Assembly: GCF_001905845.1 (NCBI RefSeq)
Contig: NZ_LIVZ01000010.1
Coordinates: 1-64,000 of the forward strand
Length of the DNA: 64,000 bases
From: Streptomyces sp. TSRI0107
GTDB lineage: Bacteria; Actinomycetota; Actinomycetes; Streptomycetales; Streptomycetaceae
Direction of reading: 5' to 3'
Shown here: positions 25,812 through 34,068 of the stretch, in pieces
Layout of the letters: each line of letters opens with the position of its first letter
Numbering within the stretch: position 1 is the first letter of the stretch
The notes under the pieces: generated by a model
The model's input: only the letters and a program-made list of their open reading frames with translations
The model's database searches: none
What the model was told of the DNA's origin: nothing
Position numbers and translations under genes: made by a program

Positions 25812-26653
25812 CCCCCTAGCAGCCGCGTCATCGCCTCGGCGGCCCGTACCGCCGCGTCGGCGCAGCAGTTGTTGAACAGGACGTGGAGCTGTTCGGTCCG
25901 CTCGGCGAGGTGGCGCAGGCGGGGGAGCCATTCGGCGAGTTCGGCGTCGTCGTAGGTGTGGCGGAAGCGGTCCTCCTTGCTGCCGGTTCCCCAGGCGGCG
26001 CTGCGTCCGTGGAACCGTACGACGGACAGCCGCGGCGAGGTGACGGGGACCACGGGCGGTATCGACGACGGCAGGGACCGGTTCATGTCCACGGCTACCG
26101 CGGCCATGCCGTACCGGGCGAGCAGCGCGCGCGTGGTCCCGGCCTGCTCCTCCCGCCACCACGCGGGGTGCCGGAACTCGACGGCGAGGGGCCACCCTTC
26201 CGTGCGGCGGGCGGTCCGCGCGAGAAACGCCTCGGCCCGCGCGCCGGGGCGGAACCACGGCGGGAACTGGAACAGTACGCTCCCCAGCCGTCCGGCCCGC
26301 CGCAGCGGTTCGGTCCCCGCGGCGAAGCGGGCCCACACCTCGTCGAGCACTCCCGGGTCGCGGCTGTCGGCGGGCAGGCCGTCCGGCATCGCCGCGCTCC
26401 GCGTGGGGTGCCCGGTGAGAAGGGAGAACGCCTTCACGTCGAAACGGAAGCCGTCCGGCGTGCGCTCCGCCCAGAGGCGGCTGTTCCGCTCGCCGGGGAG
26501 GGCGTAGTAGGCCGAGTCGACCTCCACGACCGGGAACCGCTCGGCGTAGTGCCGTAACCGCCCTTCGGCGTCCCGCCGCCCCGCCGGGTACCAGCCGCTG
26601 CCGACCAGCGCCCGATCGGTCCACGAGCACGTGCCCACGAGGATGTCACCCAT
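25751..26653 (-). CDS. DUF72 (YecE-like) protein
   Basis: A 300-residue TIM-barrel-like DUF72 protein. It opens with ILVGTCSWTDRALVGSGWYP, the family start. It continues with YYALPGERNSRLWAERTPDGFRFDVKAF, FQFPPWFRP, LAVEFRHPAWW and VVRFHGRSAAW, and ends near HVLFNNCCADAAVRAAEAM, all family blocks. The biochemical function of DUF72 is unknown. About 25 residues beyond the usual end (QRCSGLSAPARQPASHSER) are encoded antisense to the flavodoxin gene, which suggests loss of an earlier stop. Downstream of its start lies MITE copy 2, 61 bp away. Confidence 0.88.
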   Translation of the reverse strand: MGDILVGTCSWTDRALVGSGWYPAGRRDAEGRLRHYAERFPVVEVDSAYYALPGERNSRLWAERTPDGFRFDVKAFSLLTGHPTRSAAMPDGLPADSRDPGVLDEVWARFAAGTEPLRRAGRLGSVLFQFPPWFRPGARAEAFLARTARRTEGWPLAVEFRHPAWWREEQAGTTRALLARYGMAAVAVDMNRSLPSSIPPVVPVTSPRLSVVRFHGRSAAWGTGSKEDRFRHTYDDAELAEWLPRLRHLAERTEQLHVLFNNCCADAAVRAAEAMTRLLGGQRCSGLSAPARQPASHSER

Positions 26654-26714
26654 GCCGTCCGGTTACCCGCCGCGCCCGCGATCGTGCACTCCGGCGCGTG
26701 ACGCTCCCTATTAG

Positions 26715-26872
26715 GGGGTGTCTCGCCGATCATGCCGGGCTCGCGGCGCCTGGCACCGCGCCTCGCCGCGTTGTCGTCACTCGCCGATGCGCCGCATCGG
26801 CTCCCTCCTCCGCCTTGCGATGCACGGCACCAGACGCCGCTCCCTGATCCGGCCTGATCGACGAGACACCCC
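26715..26872. mobile_element. MITE copy 2 (158 bp)
   Basis: Same length as copy 1 and nearly identical to it, with ends GGGGTGTCTCGCCGATCA and, reversed, GGGGTGTCTCGTCGATCA. The right flank is CTAG (26873-26876). The left flank is TTAG, one base changed from the expected duplication. The central hairpin is CGATGCG-C-CGCATCG. The right-hand CTAG contains, on the minus strand, the TAG stop codon of the peptidase gene. Confidence 0.85.
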
Positions 26873-28495
26873 CTAGGGAGCGCCGGCCGTCCCGCCCCCG
26901 CCGGTGGCGACGCCGCCCTGCGGCTTGGACGTGGAGAAGGGCGGGGTGTCCTGTTCGCAGGTGGTGCCGGGCGGCGGGAGGGCGCCGTCGACGAGGTAGC
27001 GGCTCTCGTGGGTGCGGACGCAGGTGCTGGGGTTGTACAGCGCGGTGTGCCCGTACCCCTTGTTGGTGAGCAGGCGGGCGTCGGCCAGCTGCCCGGCCAT
27101 GGCCTGCGAGGCCGCGTAGGGAGTGGAGGGGTCGTCGGTGGTGCCGACCACCAGGACGGGGTTCGCCGTCGCCTTGTCCCACGGGCCGCGGTAGCGGTTG
27201 GCGGCGACCGCCGGCCACCCGGCGCACGCCGCCCCGGCCCAGGCCCAGTGGCGTCCGAGGTCCCCCGCACGGTCGGCGGCGGTCTTCTCCAAGGCGCGGT
27301 AGGCGCCGAGGTCGCGCGGGTTGGGGCTGTCGGCGCAGAACACCGCGCCGGCCTGTTCGTCACCGAGGTACGGGTTCGGGTTCGGGACCGGCGGCGGGGG
27401 CGGAAGCGGGGTCGGCTGCGGCTGCAGGCCCTGCCACAGGGCCTGCAGCCGGCCGGCGAGGTCCGTCCAGCCGGGCTGGACGAGATAGAGGCCGTTCACC
27501 ACGTCGCTGACCGTGAGTCCGTACGTCCAGGGCCCCACGGGACGCTCCTGGAGCCGCCGCATCAGCGTGTCGAACTTCTTCCGGGTCGCGTCCGCGCCGC
27601 CCGCCGAGAAGGCGCAGCGGTCGGTGGTGGCGGCTCCGCACAGGGCGAGGAACTTGTCCAGGACCGCCGCCGCGCCGCGGTCCGAGCCCAGGCGCAGGAA
27701 CGCCGCGCTCCGGGGGTCGTCGGAGCCCTGGTTCGTCCACGCCCGCGGGTCCCAGTTGCTGTCGAGGACCATGGCGCGGACCTTGCCGGGGAAGAGGTTG
27801 GCGTAGGTGGCGCCCAGGATCGACCCGTAGGAGACCCCGAGGTACGTGAGCTGCGGGTCACCCACCGCCCGGCGGAGGTGTTCGAGGTCGTACGCGGTGT
27901 CGGCGGTCGACACGTGCCGCAGCAGCTCGGGGTCGCGCCGCTCGCAGCGCCGGCCCAGGTCCTGGTAGGCGGCGGTCCACGCCTTCTGCTCCTTCTCGCC
28001 CACCGGTACGCCCGCCGGTTTGCCGACGGCCCAGTCGGCGGCCTCCTCGGCGCTGCCGAAACAGTTCACCGCGGTGCTGCTGCCGACGCCGCGCGGGTCC
28101 CAGCTGACGATGTCGAACCGCTCCCGCACCTCCCGCGGGAACTTCTCGTACGCCTGCGGCATCTGGACCGTGCCCGGGCCGCCGGGTCCGCCCGGGTTGA
28201 AGAACAGGGTGCCGATGCGCCGTCCGGGGTCGGTCGCCTTCCGCTTGACGACCGCCAGGTCGACGGTGCGGCCGCCGGGGTGGAGGTGGTCCAGCGGCAC
28301 CTTCGCGGTCGCGCAGTCGAACGGACTGCCCTGGACGCAGGGTTTCCAGCCCAGTTCCGGCGCGGGCTCCGCGGGCGTCGGCCCGCCGGCCGCGGCGAGG
28401 TTCGGCCAGGCCAGGGCCATCGAACAGGCCACCGCCGTGGCGATGGCCACGGCACGGGTCCGCCGGCGGCCCGCCACCAGTCCGGATATGTGCAT
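26873..28495 (-). CDS. Secreted alpha/beta-hydrolase, tripeptidyl-aminopeptidase (TAP) family
   Basis: A 540-residue exported serine hydrolase of peptidase family S33. The signal peptide is MHISGLVAGRRRTRAVAIATAVACSMALAWPNLAAAG. NPGGPGGPG forms the oxyanion region; GVSYGSILG carries the Ser nucleophile. TTDDPSTPY supplies Asp and GYGHTALY the catalytic His; the C-terminal TAP domain is present. GGAGGACGAGGC precedes ATG 28495, so this start is preferred over an upstream frame that lacks a signal. The family releases N-terminal tripeptides from extracellular proteins. The natural C-terminus may be altered: the stop TAG lies in the CTAG duplicated by the adjoining MITE, after a Gly/Ala/Thr-rich tail. 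Confidence 0.88.
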   Translation of the reverse strand: MHISGLVAGRRRTRAVAIATAVACSMALAWPNLAAAGGPTPAEPAPELGWKPCVQGSPFDCATAKVPLDHLHPGGRTVDLAVVKRKATDPGRRIGTLFFNPGGPGGPGTVQMPQAYEKFPREVRERFDIVSWDPRGVGSSTAVNCFGSAEEAADWAVGKPAGVPVGEKEQKAWTAAYQDLGRRCERRDPELLRHVSTADTAYDLEHLRRAVGDPQLTYLGVSYGSILGATYANLFPGKVRAMVLDSNWDPRAWTNQGSDDPRSAAFLRLGSDRGAAAVLDKFLALCGAATTDRCAFSAGGADATRKKFDTLMRRLQERPVGPWTYGLTVSDVVNGLYLVQPGWTDLAGRLQALWQGLQPQPTPLPPPPPVPNPNPYLGDEQAGAVFCADSPNPRDLGAYRALEKTAADRAGDLGRHWAWAGAACAGWPAVAANRYRGPWDKATANPVLVVGTTDDPSTPYAASQAMAGQLADARLLTNKGYGHTALYNPSTCVRTHESRYLVDGALPPPGTTCEQDTPPFSTSKPQGGVATGGGGTAGAP

Positions 28496-28749
28496 GCCTC
28501 GTCCTCCACGTCCGAGCGCCCGACGCCACTCCGGTGCGGACGACGGCACGCGTCCGTGCCAACATCACCGCCGCCCGGAGCGGCCCGCGAGCCGGACACC
28601 GCCGAATGGCGGAGCCGCCGCCGACCGGCGCGGCCACCGCTCACACCGGGCCGCCCGCTCCTGTGCGACGGGCGTAACCCCTGCTGATCGGGCGCGGAGA
28701 CACCGGCGTAATGCGTGGTTCGTACGGTCGGGCCAGGCGGGATCGGACC

Positions 28750-28772
28750 CAGGGCCTGTCTGACAGGCCCTG
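28750..28772. promoter_or_regulatory. Perfect 11+1+11 palindrome upstream of nitrate reductase
   Basis: The arms CAGGGCCTGTC (28750-28760) and GACAGGCCCTG (28762-28772) flank one T, 20 bp before GTG 28793. It could be an operator or an mRNA hairpin just upstream of the GGGAGG ribosome site. No T-run follows, so an intrinsic terminator is unlikely. Confidence 0.6.
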
Positions 28773-28792
28773 GCACAGCAAGGGAGGCGCCC

Positions 28793-31700
28793 GTGGCCGC
28801 GCCGGGCTCGCGGAGCGAGGGCACGACCAAGGTGCGGACGGTCTGCTCGTACTGCGGTGTGGGCTGCGGCCTGGTCCTCGACGTCGGCACGGGACCGGAC
28901 GGACGGCGTACGGTCCTGAAGGCGACGGGTGACAAGGAGCACCCGGCGAACTTCGGCCGGCTGTGCACCAAGGGCGCCACCACCGCGGACATGCTCGCCG
29001 CGCCGGGGCGGCTGACCACCGCGCTCGTCCGGCCGGACCGCGGCGACGAGCCGCGCCCCGCGTCCGTGGCGGTGGCCGTCGAGGAGACCGCCCGCCGGCT
29101 CCGCGCGATCGTCGACGAGCACGGCCCCGACGCGGTCGCCCTCTACGTCTCCGGGCAGATGAGCCTGGAGGCCCAGTACCTGGCGAACAAGCTGGCCAAG
29201 GGCTACCTGCGGACCAACCGGATCGAGTCGAACTCCCGGCTGTGCATGGCGAGCGCCGGCACCGGCTACAAGCTGTCGCTGGGCGCCGACGGGCCGCCCG
29301 GCTCCTACCAGGACTTCGACAAGGCCGACCTGTTCCTCGTCATCGGCTCCAACATGGCCGACTGCCATCCCATCCTCTTCCTGCGGATGATGGAGCGGGT
29401 GAGGTCGGCGGGCGCCAAGCTGATCGTCGTCGACCCGCGGCGCACCGCCACCGCAGCCAAGGCCGACCTGTTCCTGCAGATCGCGCCGGGCACGGACCTC
29501 GCCCTGCTCAACGGGCTGCTGCACCTGCTGCACGCGAACGGCCGCACCGACGCGGACTTCATCGCCGCGCACACCGAGGGCTGGGAGGCGATGCCCGCCT
29601 TCCTCGCCGACTACCCGCCCGCCACCGTCGCGGAGATCACCGGCCTCCCGGAGGACGACATCCGCGAGGCCGCCCGGCTGATCGGCGAGGCGGGGGAGTG
29701 GACGAGCTGCTGGACGATGGGCCTCAACCAGTCCACGCACGGCACCTGGAACACCAACGCCCTGATCAACCTGCACCTCGCCACCGGCGCCATCTGCCGC
29801 CCCGGCAGCGGGCCGTTCTCCCTCACCGGCCAGCCCAACGCCATGGGCGGCCGGGAGATGGGCTACATGGGGCCGGGGCTGCCCGGGCAGCGTTCCGTCC
29901 TCGTCGACGCCGACCGGGCCTTCGTCGAGGAACTGTGGGAGCTGGAGCCGGGGACCCTGCGCGCCGACGGCGTCGGCAAGGGCACCGTCGAGATGTTCCG
30001 GAAGATGGCCGACGGGGACATCAAGGCGTGCTGGATCATCTGCACCAACCCGGTCGCGTCCGTCGCGAACCGCAGGACGGTCATCGAGGGCCTGGAGGCG
30101 GCCGAGTTCGTCGTCACGCAGGACGTGTTCGCCGACACGGAGACGAACGCGTACGCCGACGTCGTCCTGCCCGGCGCGCTGTGGACCGAGACCGAGGGCG
30201 TCCTGATCAACAGCGAGCGCAACCTCACCCTCGCCCGCCCGGCCGCCGACCCGCCCGGCGAGGCGACCGCGGACTGGCGGCTCATCGCCGCCGTGGCCCG
30301 CGCGATGGGCTACGAGCAGGGCTTCGCGTACGACAGCGCCGAGGAGATCTTCGAGGAGATCAAGCGCGCCTGGAACCCGGTGACCGGCTGGGACCTGCGC
30401 GGGGTGAGCTACGAGCGGCTGCGGGAGACGCCCGTGCAGTGGCCGGCGGCGAGCCCCGACGGCCCCGACCGCAACCCGGTCCGGTACGTCGACGCGGACA
30501 CCGCGGGCGGGGCGCCGGTCTTCCCCACCGCCACCGGCCGCGCGGTGTTCCACGCCCGCCCGCACCTCCCCGCGGCGGAGATGCCCGACGACGACTACCC
30601 GTACGTGCTCAACACCGGCCGCCTCCCGCACCAGTGGCACACGCTGACCAAGACGGCCAAGGTCGCCAAGCTGAACAAGCTCGACCCCGGGCCCTTCGTC
30701 GAGGTGCACCCGGACGACGCGGCCCGGCTGGGCCTCGCCGACGGGGACTCGGTGGAGGTCGCCTCGCGGCGCGGGCGGGCCGTGCTGCCCGCCGTGGTCA
30801 CCGACCGGGTGCGGCCGGGCTGCTGTTTCGCGCCGTTCCACTGGAACGACCTGTTCGGGGAGTACCTGAGCGTCAACGCGGTGACGAGCGACGCCGTCGA
30901 CCCGCTGTCCTACCAGCCGGAGTTCAAGGTGTGCGCGGTGTCGCTGACGAAGACGGCCACGGCGGTGACCGTTCAGGTCCCGGCGCCGGCGGGCACGTCG
31001 GCCGAGTCAATGGCTCCGGTCCCGGCCCCGGCGACGGCGGCGCTCGCGCCGTTCGGGCTGGCCCCCGCGCCCCTGCCGCCGGTCCTCGCCGAACACGAAC
31101 GCCGGTACCTGACCGGCTTCCTGGCGGGCATTCCCTCGGGCGCCCCGGGTGTGCCGGTGCTGCCACCCGACGCCCCGTTCAGCCCCGAGCACGCTCTGTG
31201 GGTGAACGGTGTGCTGGCCGGGATGTACTCCAGGGCCGAGGCGTCCCCCGCGTACGGCGTCGGCGGCGGCCCGTCGGCGTCCGCCCCGTCCGGGGCCGCC
31301 CCACGCCGACAGGTCGTGATCCTGTGGGCGTCGCAGACCGGGAACGCCGAGGAGTTCGCGTCCGCGGCGGCGGAACGGCTCACCGCGGACGGCCACCCCG
31401 CCGCCCTGCTGCCCATGGCGGACGCGAGCCTTGCCGCGCTGCCGTCCGACGCCGACCTGCTGCTGATCACCAGCACCTTCGGCGACGGCGACGCCCCGGA
31501 CAACGGCGCCGGCTTCTGGGACGCCCTCGCCGCGCCCGACGCCCCGCGCCTGGAGGGCAGGCGGTACGCCGTCCTGGCCTTCGGCGACTCCTCCTACGAC
31601 GACTTCTGCGGCCACGGACGGCGCCTGGACCGCCGTATGGAGGAGCTGGACGCGGTACGGCTGGCGCCGCGCACCGACTGCGAACCGGACTACGAGACCG

Positions 31701-32914
31701 AGGCCGAGGCCTGGCTCGAACAGGTGCGCACGGCGCTGACGGACAGCCGCCCCGCACTGCCGGCACCGGCCCCGGCGGCCCCCCGGCCCAGCCGGCCCGC
31801 CCCCGTCACCGCCCGCCTCACCGGCAACCGCCTGCTCAGCCTGCCCGGCGCGGGCAAGGAGGTCCGCCGCTTCACCTTCGACACCAGGGACAGCGACACC
31901 CCGCTGGTCTACGAGGCCGGGGACGCCCTCGCCGTGCACCCGGCCAACCAGCCGGAGCTGGTGGCCGAGTGGCTGGCCGTCACCGGCCTGGACGCGGACG
32001 CGGCCGTGCGGGTCGGGAACGCCGGAGACATGCCCTTCGGCGAGGCCCTGCTGCGCCGGCTCGACATCACCCGCGTCACACCCGGCCTGCTGCGCTTCGC
32101 CGCCGACCGCGCCCGCGACCCGCGCGAGCTGCGCAAGCTGCTGCGCCCGGACAACAAGGGCGAGCTGGCCCGCTGGTCCTGGGGACGGCAGGCCGTCGAC
32201 GTGGTCGCCGAGTTCGGCATCCGGGCCGGGGCACAGGAGTGGGCGGACGCGCTGGGGCGCCTGCAGCCCCGCCTGTACTCCATATCCTCCAGCCCGCTGA
32301 CCGACCCCCACCTGGTGTCGCTGACCGTCTCCGTCGTCCGCTACGAGAACCTGGCCGGCCGCCCCCGCCAGGGCGTCTGCTCGCCCTTCCTCGCCGACGC
32401 CGAGCCGGGCACCCCGGTGCCGGTCCGTGTCCGGCGGGCGACGCACTTCCGCCCGCCGGCCGACCCGGCCACACCGGCGGTGATGGTGGGCCCCGGCACC
32501 GGCGTCGCGCCCTTCATGGGCTTCCTGGAGGAACGCCGGGCCCGTGGCCACCGCGCCCCGAACTGGCTGTTCTTCGGCGAACAGCACCGGGCGACCGACT
32601 TCTACTACGAGGAGGAGCTGGCCGCCTTCCTGGCGGACGGCACCCTCACCCGCCTGGACACCGCCTTCTCCCGCGACCAGCGCGCCAAGGTCTACGTCCA
32701 GGACCGGATGCGTGAGCACGGCCCGCTGCTGTGGTCGTGGCTGCGGGACGGCGCCCGCTTCTACGTCTGCGGTGACGCCTCCCGCATGGCCAAGGACGTC
32801 GACGACGCCCTGCGCGAGATCGCCGTCGTCCACGGCGGCCTCGCGGAGGACGAGGCGGCGGCGTACGTCGAACAGCTCGCCGCCGACAAGCGCTACGTGC
32901 GTGACGTGTACTGA
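28793..32914 (+). CDS. Assimilatory nitrate reductase fused to an NADPH-flavoprotein reductase
   Basis: A 1373-residue bifunctional enzyme. The N-terminal 730 residues are a molybdopterin oxidoreductase with the 4Fe-4S ligands C18, C21, C25 and C58, a central NQSTHGTWNTNALINLHLATG block, and a molydop-binding end. After a Pro/Ala linker a flavodoxin domain (VVILWASQTGNAEEFA, about 837) follows, then FAD binding (RLYSISSSP, about 1160) and an NADPH site ending FYVCGDASRMAKDVDDAL (about 1326), as in CysJ. Electrons can thus pass NADPH-FAD-FMN-FeS-Mo within one chain, reducing nitrate to nitrite in the cytoplasm. GTG 28793 is chosen for its GGGAGG site. No nitrite reductase or transporter is adjacent. 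Confidence 0.92.
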   Translation: MAAPGSRSEGTTKVRTVCSYCGVGCGLVLDVGTGPDGRRTVLKATGDKEHPANFGRLCTKGATTADMLAAPGRLTTALVRPDRGDEPRPASVAVAVEETARRLRAIVDEHGPDAVALYVSGQMSLEAQYLANKLAKGYLRTNRIESNSRLCMASAGTGYKLSLGADGPPGSYQDFDKADLFLVIGSNMADCHPILFLRMMERVRSAGAKLIVVDPRRTATAAKADLFLQIAPGTDLALLNGLLHLLHANGRTDADFIAAHTEGWEAMPAFLADYPPATVAEITGLPEDDIREAARLIGEAGEWTSCWTMGLNQSTHGTWNTNALINLHLATGAICRPGSGPFSLTGQPNAMGGREMGYMGPGLPGQRSVLVDADRAFVEELWELEPGTLRADGVGKGTVEMFRKMADGDIKACWIICTNPVASVANRRTVIEGLEAAEFVVTQDVFADTETNAYADVVLPGALWTETEGVLINSERNLTLARPAADPPGEATADWRLIAAVARAMGYEQGFAYDSAEEIFEEIKRAWNPVTGWDLRGVSYERLRETPVQWPAASPDGPDRNPVRYVDADTAGGAPVFPTATGRAVFHARPHLPAAEMPDDDYPYVLNTGRLPHQWHTLTKTAKVAKLNKLDPGPFVEVHPDDAARLGLADGDSVEVASRRGRAVLPAVVTDRVRPGCCFAPFHWNDLFGEYLSVNAVTSDAVDPLSYQPEFKVCAVSLTKTATAVTVQVPAPAGTSAESMAPVPAPATAALAPFGLAPAPLPPVLAEHERRYLTGFLAGIPSGAPGVPVLPPDAPFSPEHALWVNGVLAGMYSRAEASPAYGVGGGPSASAPSGAAPRRQVVILWASQTGNAEEFASAAAERLTADGHPAALLPMADASLAALPSDADLLLITSTFGDGDAPDNGAGFWDALAAPDAPRLEGRRYAVLAFGDSSYDDFCGHGRRLDRRMEELDAVRLAPRTDCEPDYETEAEAWLEQVRTALTDSRPALPAPAPAAPRPSRPAPVTARLTGNRLLSLPGAGKEVRRFTFDTRDSDTPLVYEAGDALAVHPANQPELVAEWLAVTGLDADAAVRVGNAGDMPFGEALLRRLDITRVTPGLLRFAADRARDPRELRKLLRPDNKGELARWSWGRQAVDVVAEFGIRAGAQEWADALGRLQPRLYSISSSPLTDPHLVSLTVSVVRYENLAGRPRQGVCSPFLADAEPGTPVPVRVRRATHFRPPADPATPAVMVGPGTGVAPFMGFLEERRARGHRAPNWLFFGEQHRATDFYYEEELAAFLADGTLTRLDTAFSRDQRAKVYVQDRMREHGPLLWSWLRDGARFYVCGDASRMAKDVDDALREIAVVHGGLAEDEAAAYVEQLAADKRYVRDVY

Positions 32915-32938
32915 CCGACGGGACGTCACCGGCGGCCG

Positions 32939-33226
32939 TCAGCCGCCCACGTACCAGCTGAAGCCGTCGTTGCTGGCGGCGAGGGCCAGGAGGACGAGCC
33001 AGAGGACGATGTCGACGACGCCGAGGATGATGCCCGCCTTCGCCATTCCGGCGCCGTTCTTCACCGCTGCCTGACGGCGGGCGACGGCACCGAAGACGAT
33101 GGCCAGGGGGCCCAGGACGATGTTCAGGAAGAACAGTCCGACGATGCCGCAGCACAGGCTCGCGATCGCCAGGCCGTTGGTGCGCGATCCGGAGGACGCG
33201 GCCGGGGAACTGCCGTAACTCGTCAT
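32939..33226 (-). CDS. DUF4190-type small membrane protein
   Basis: A 95-residue protein with a Ser/Gly-rich N-terminus and two membrane helices: NGLAIASLCCGIVGLFFLNIVLGPLAIVFGAVA and GIILGVVDIVLWLVLLAL. The LAIASLxxGI..GP.AIV.G..A pattern is that of DUF4190 proteins. ATG 33226 has GGGAG at a proper distance. It converges on the nitrate reductase gene with a 24 bp gap. Function unknown. Confidence 0.8.
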   Translation of the reverse strand: MTSYGSSPAASSGSRTNGLAIASLCCGIVGLFFLNIVLGPLAIVFGAVARRQAAVKNGAGMAKAGIILGVVDIVLWLVLLALAASNDGFSWYVGG

Positions 33227-33506
33227 TGCATACTCCCGATTGTCGATGGCACGGACCGAACGGGCCGTATGGGCCTTTCTGTTGACGTGCCGCACGAGTC
33301 CCCCTGCGAGCCGCTTCCATGCCTGCGCCGTGCGCGGACGCCGAGTGTGGACGCCGAGTGCCGACGTCGGGGTGCGTCGGCGGGCGGCATGAAAAGCACC
33401 GGAAGGTTGCCGGAAGCAGGCAATGCGGCCCGCGGCACCGGCGTGTGAACATGCGTTCGCAACGGGGGAGCAGGGCAGGGACCGCATGGGAAGGCGGTGA
33501 GCGCGG

Positions 33507-33992
33507 ATGGCCTGGTTTCTGGGTCTCGGCATCACGGGGGCCGTCCTTCTCATGCTGTCCCTCGTCCTGGACGGAGTGCTGGACGGGCTCCTCGACGGGC
33601 TGCTGTCCCTCCCCGTCGTCGCCGGGTTCGTCTCGATGTTCGGCTTCTCCGGCGCGATCGCCCTGGGTACGACCGGGTGGGGCGTGGCCGGCGCGATCCT
33701 GGCCGGGGTGCCGGCGGGGGCCGTCACGGGATGGTTCGCGTACCGCCTCGGCCGGGCGCTGACGGACGACCGGTCCGGGGCCGCGCTCCGCGACGACGAC
33801 CTGATCGGTGCCTCCGGTTCGGTGGTGACCGCGATCCCGGCCGACGGCTACGGCGAGGTGCTGGTGCGTCTGGCGGGGCAGCCGGTGAAGCTCGCGGCGA
33901 GGAGCCCCGTCCCCGTGGCCCGCGGCGCCGAGGTCTGGGTGTCGGAGGCGCTGTCGGCCACGGCGGTCTCCGTACGCCTCGTCGAACGCTGA
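33507..33992 (+). CDS. NfeD-like membrane protein
   Basis: A 161-residue protein. An N-terminal membrane region has helices at about 3-22, 30-50 and 55-75. The C-terminal OB-fold-like beta domain begins at about residue 95 with LIGASGSVVTAIPADGYGEVLVRLAGQPVKLAARS and ends in AVSVRLVE. This is the layout of NfeD proteins that accompany bacterial flotillins. The flotillin gene starts 76 bp downstream in the same direction, so the two form the usual NfeD-flotillin pair. The product would organise or stabilise flotillin assemblies in membrane microdomains. In the non-coding 280 bp upstream I see only two GGACGCCGAGTG direct repeats near 33340-33365. Confidence 0.8.
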   Translation: MAWFLGLGITGAVLLMLSLVLDGVLDGLLDGLLSLPVVAGFVSMFGFSGAIALGTTGWGVAGAILAGVPAGAVTGWFAYRLGRALTDDRSGAALRDDDLIGASGSVVTAIPADGYGEVLVRLAGQPVKLAARSPVPVARGAEVWVSEALSATAVSVRLVER

Positions 33993-34068
33993 CGCGCGTC
34001 CTTCTCCGCTGCCCGTCCGCAACCCTTGTCGATTCGCCGTCCCCGTGGGAGGGCTGAGGGGAACCGTC

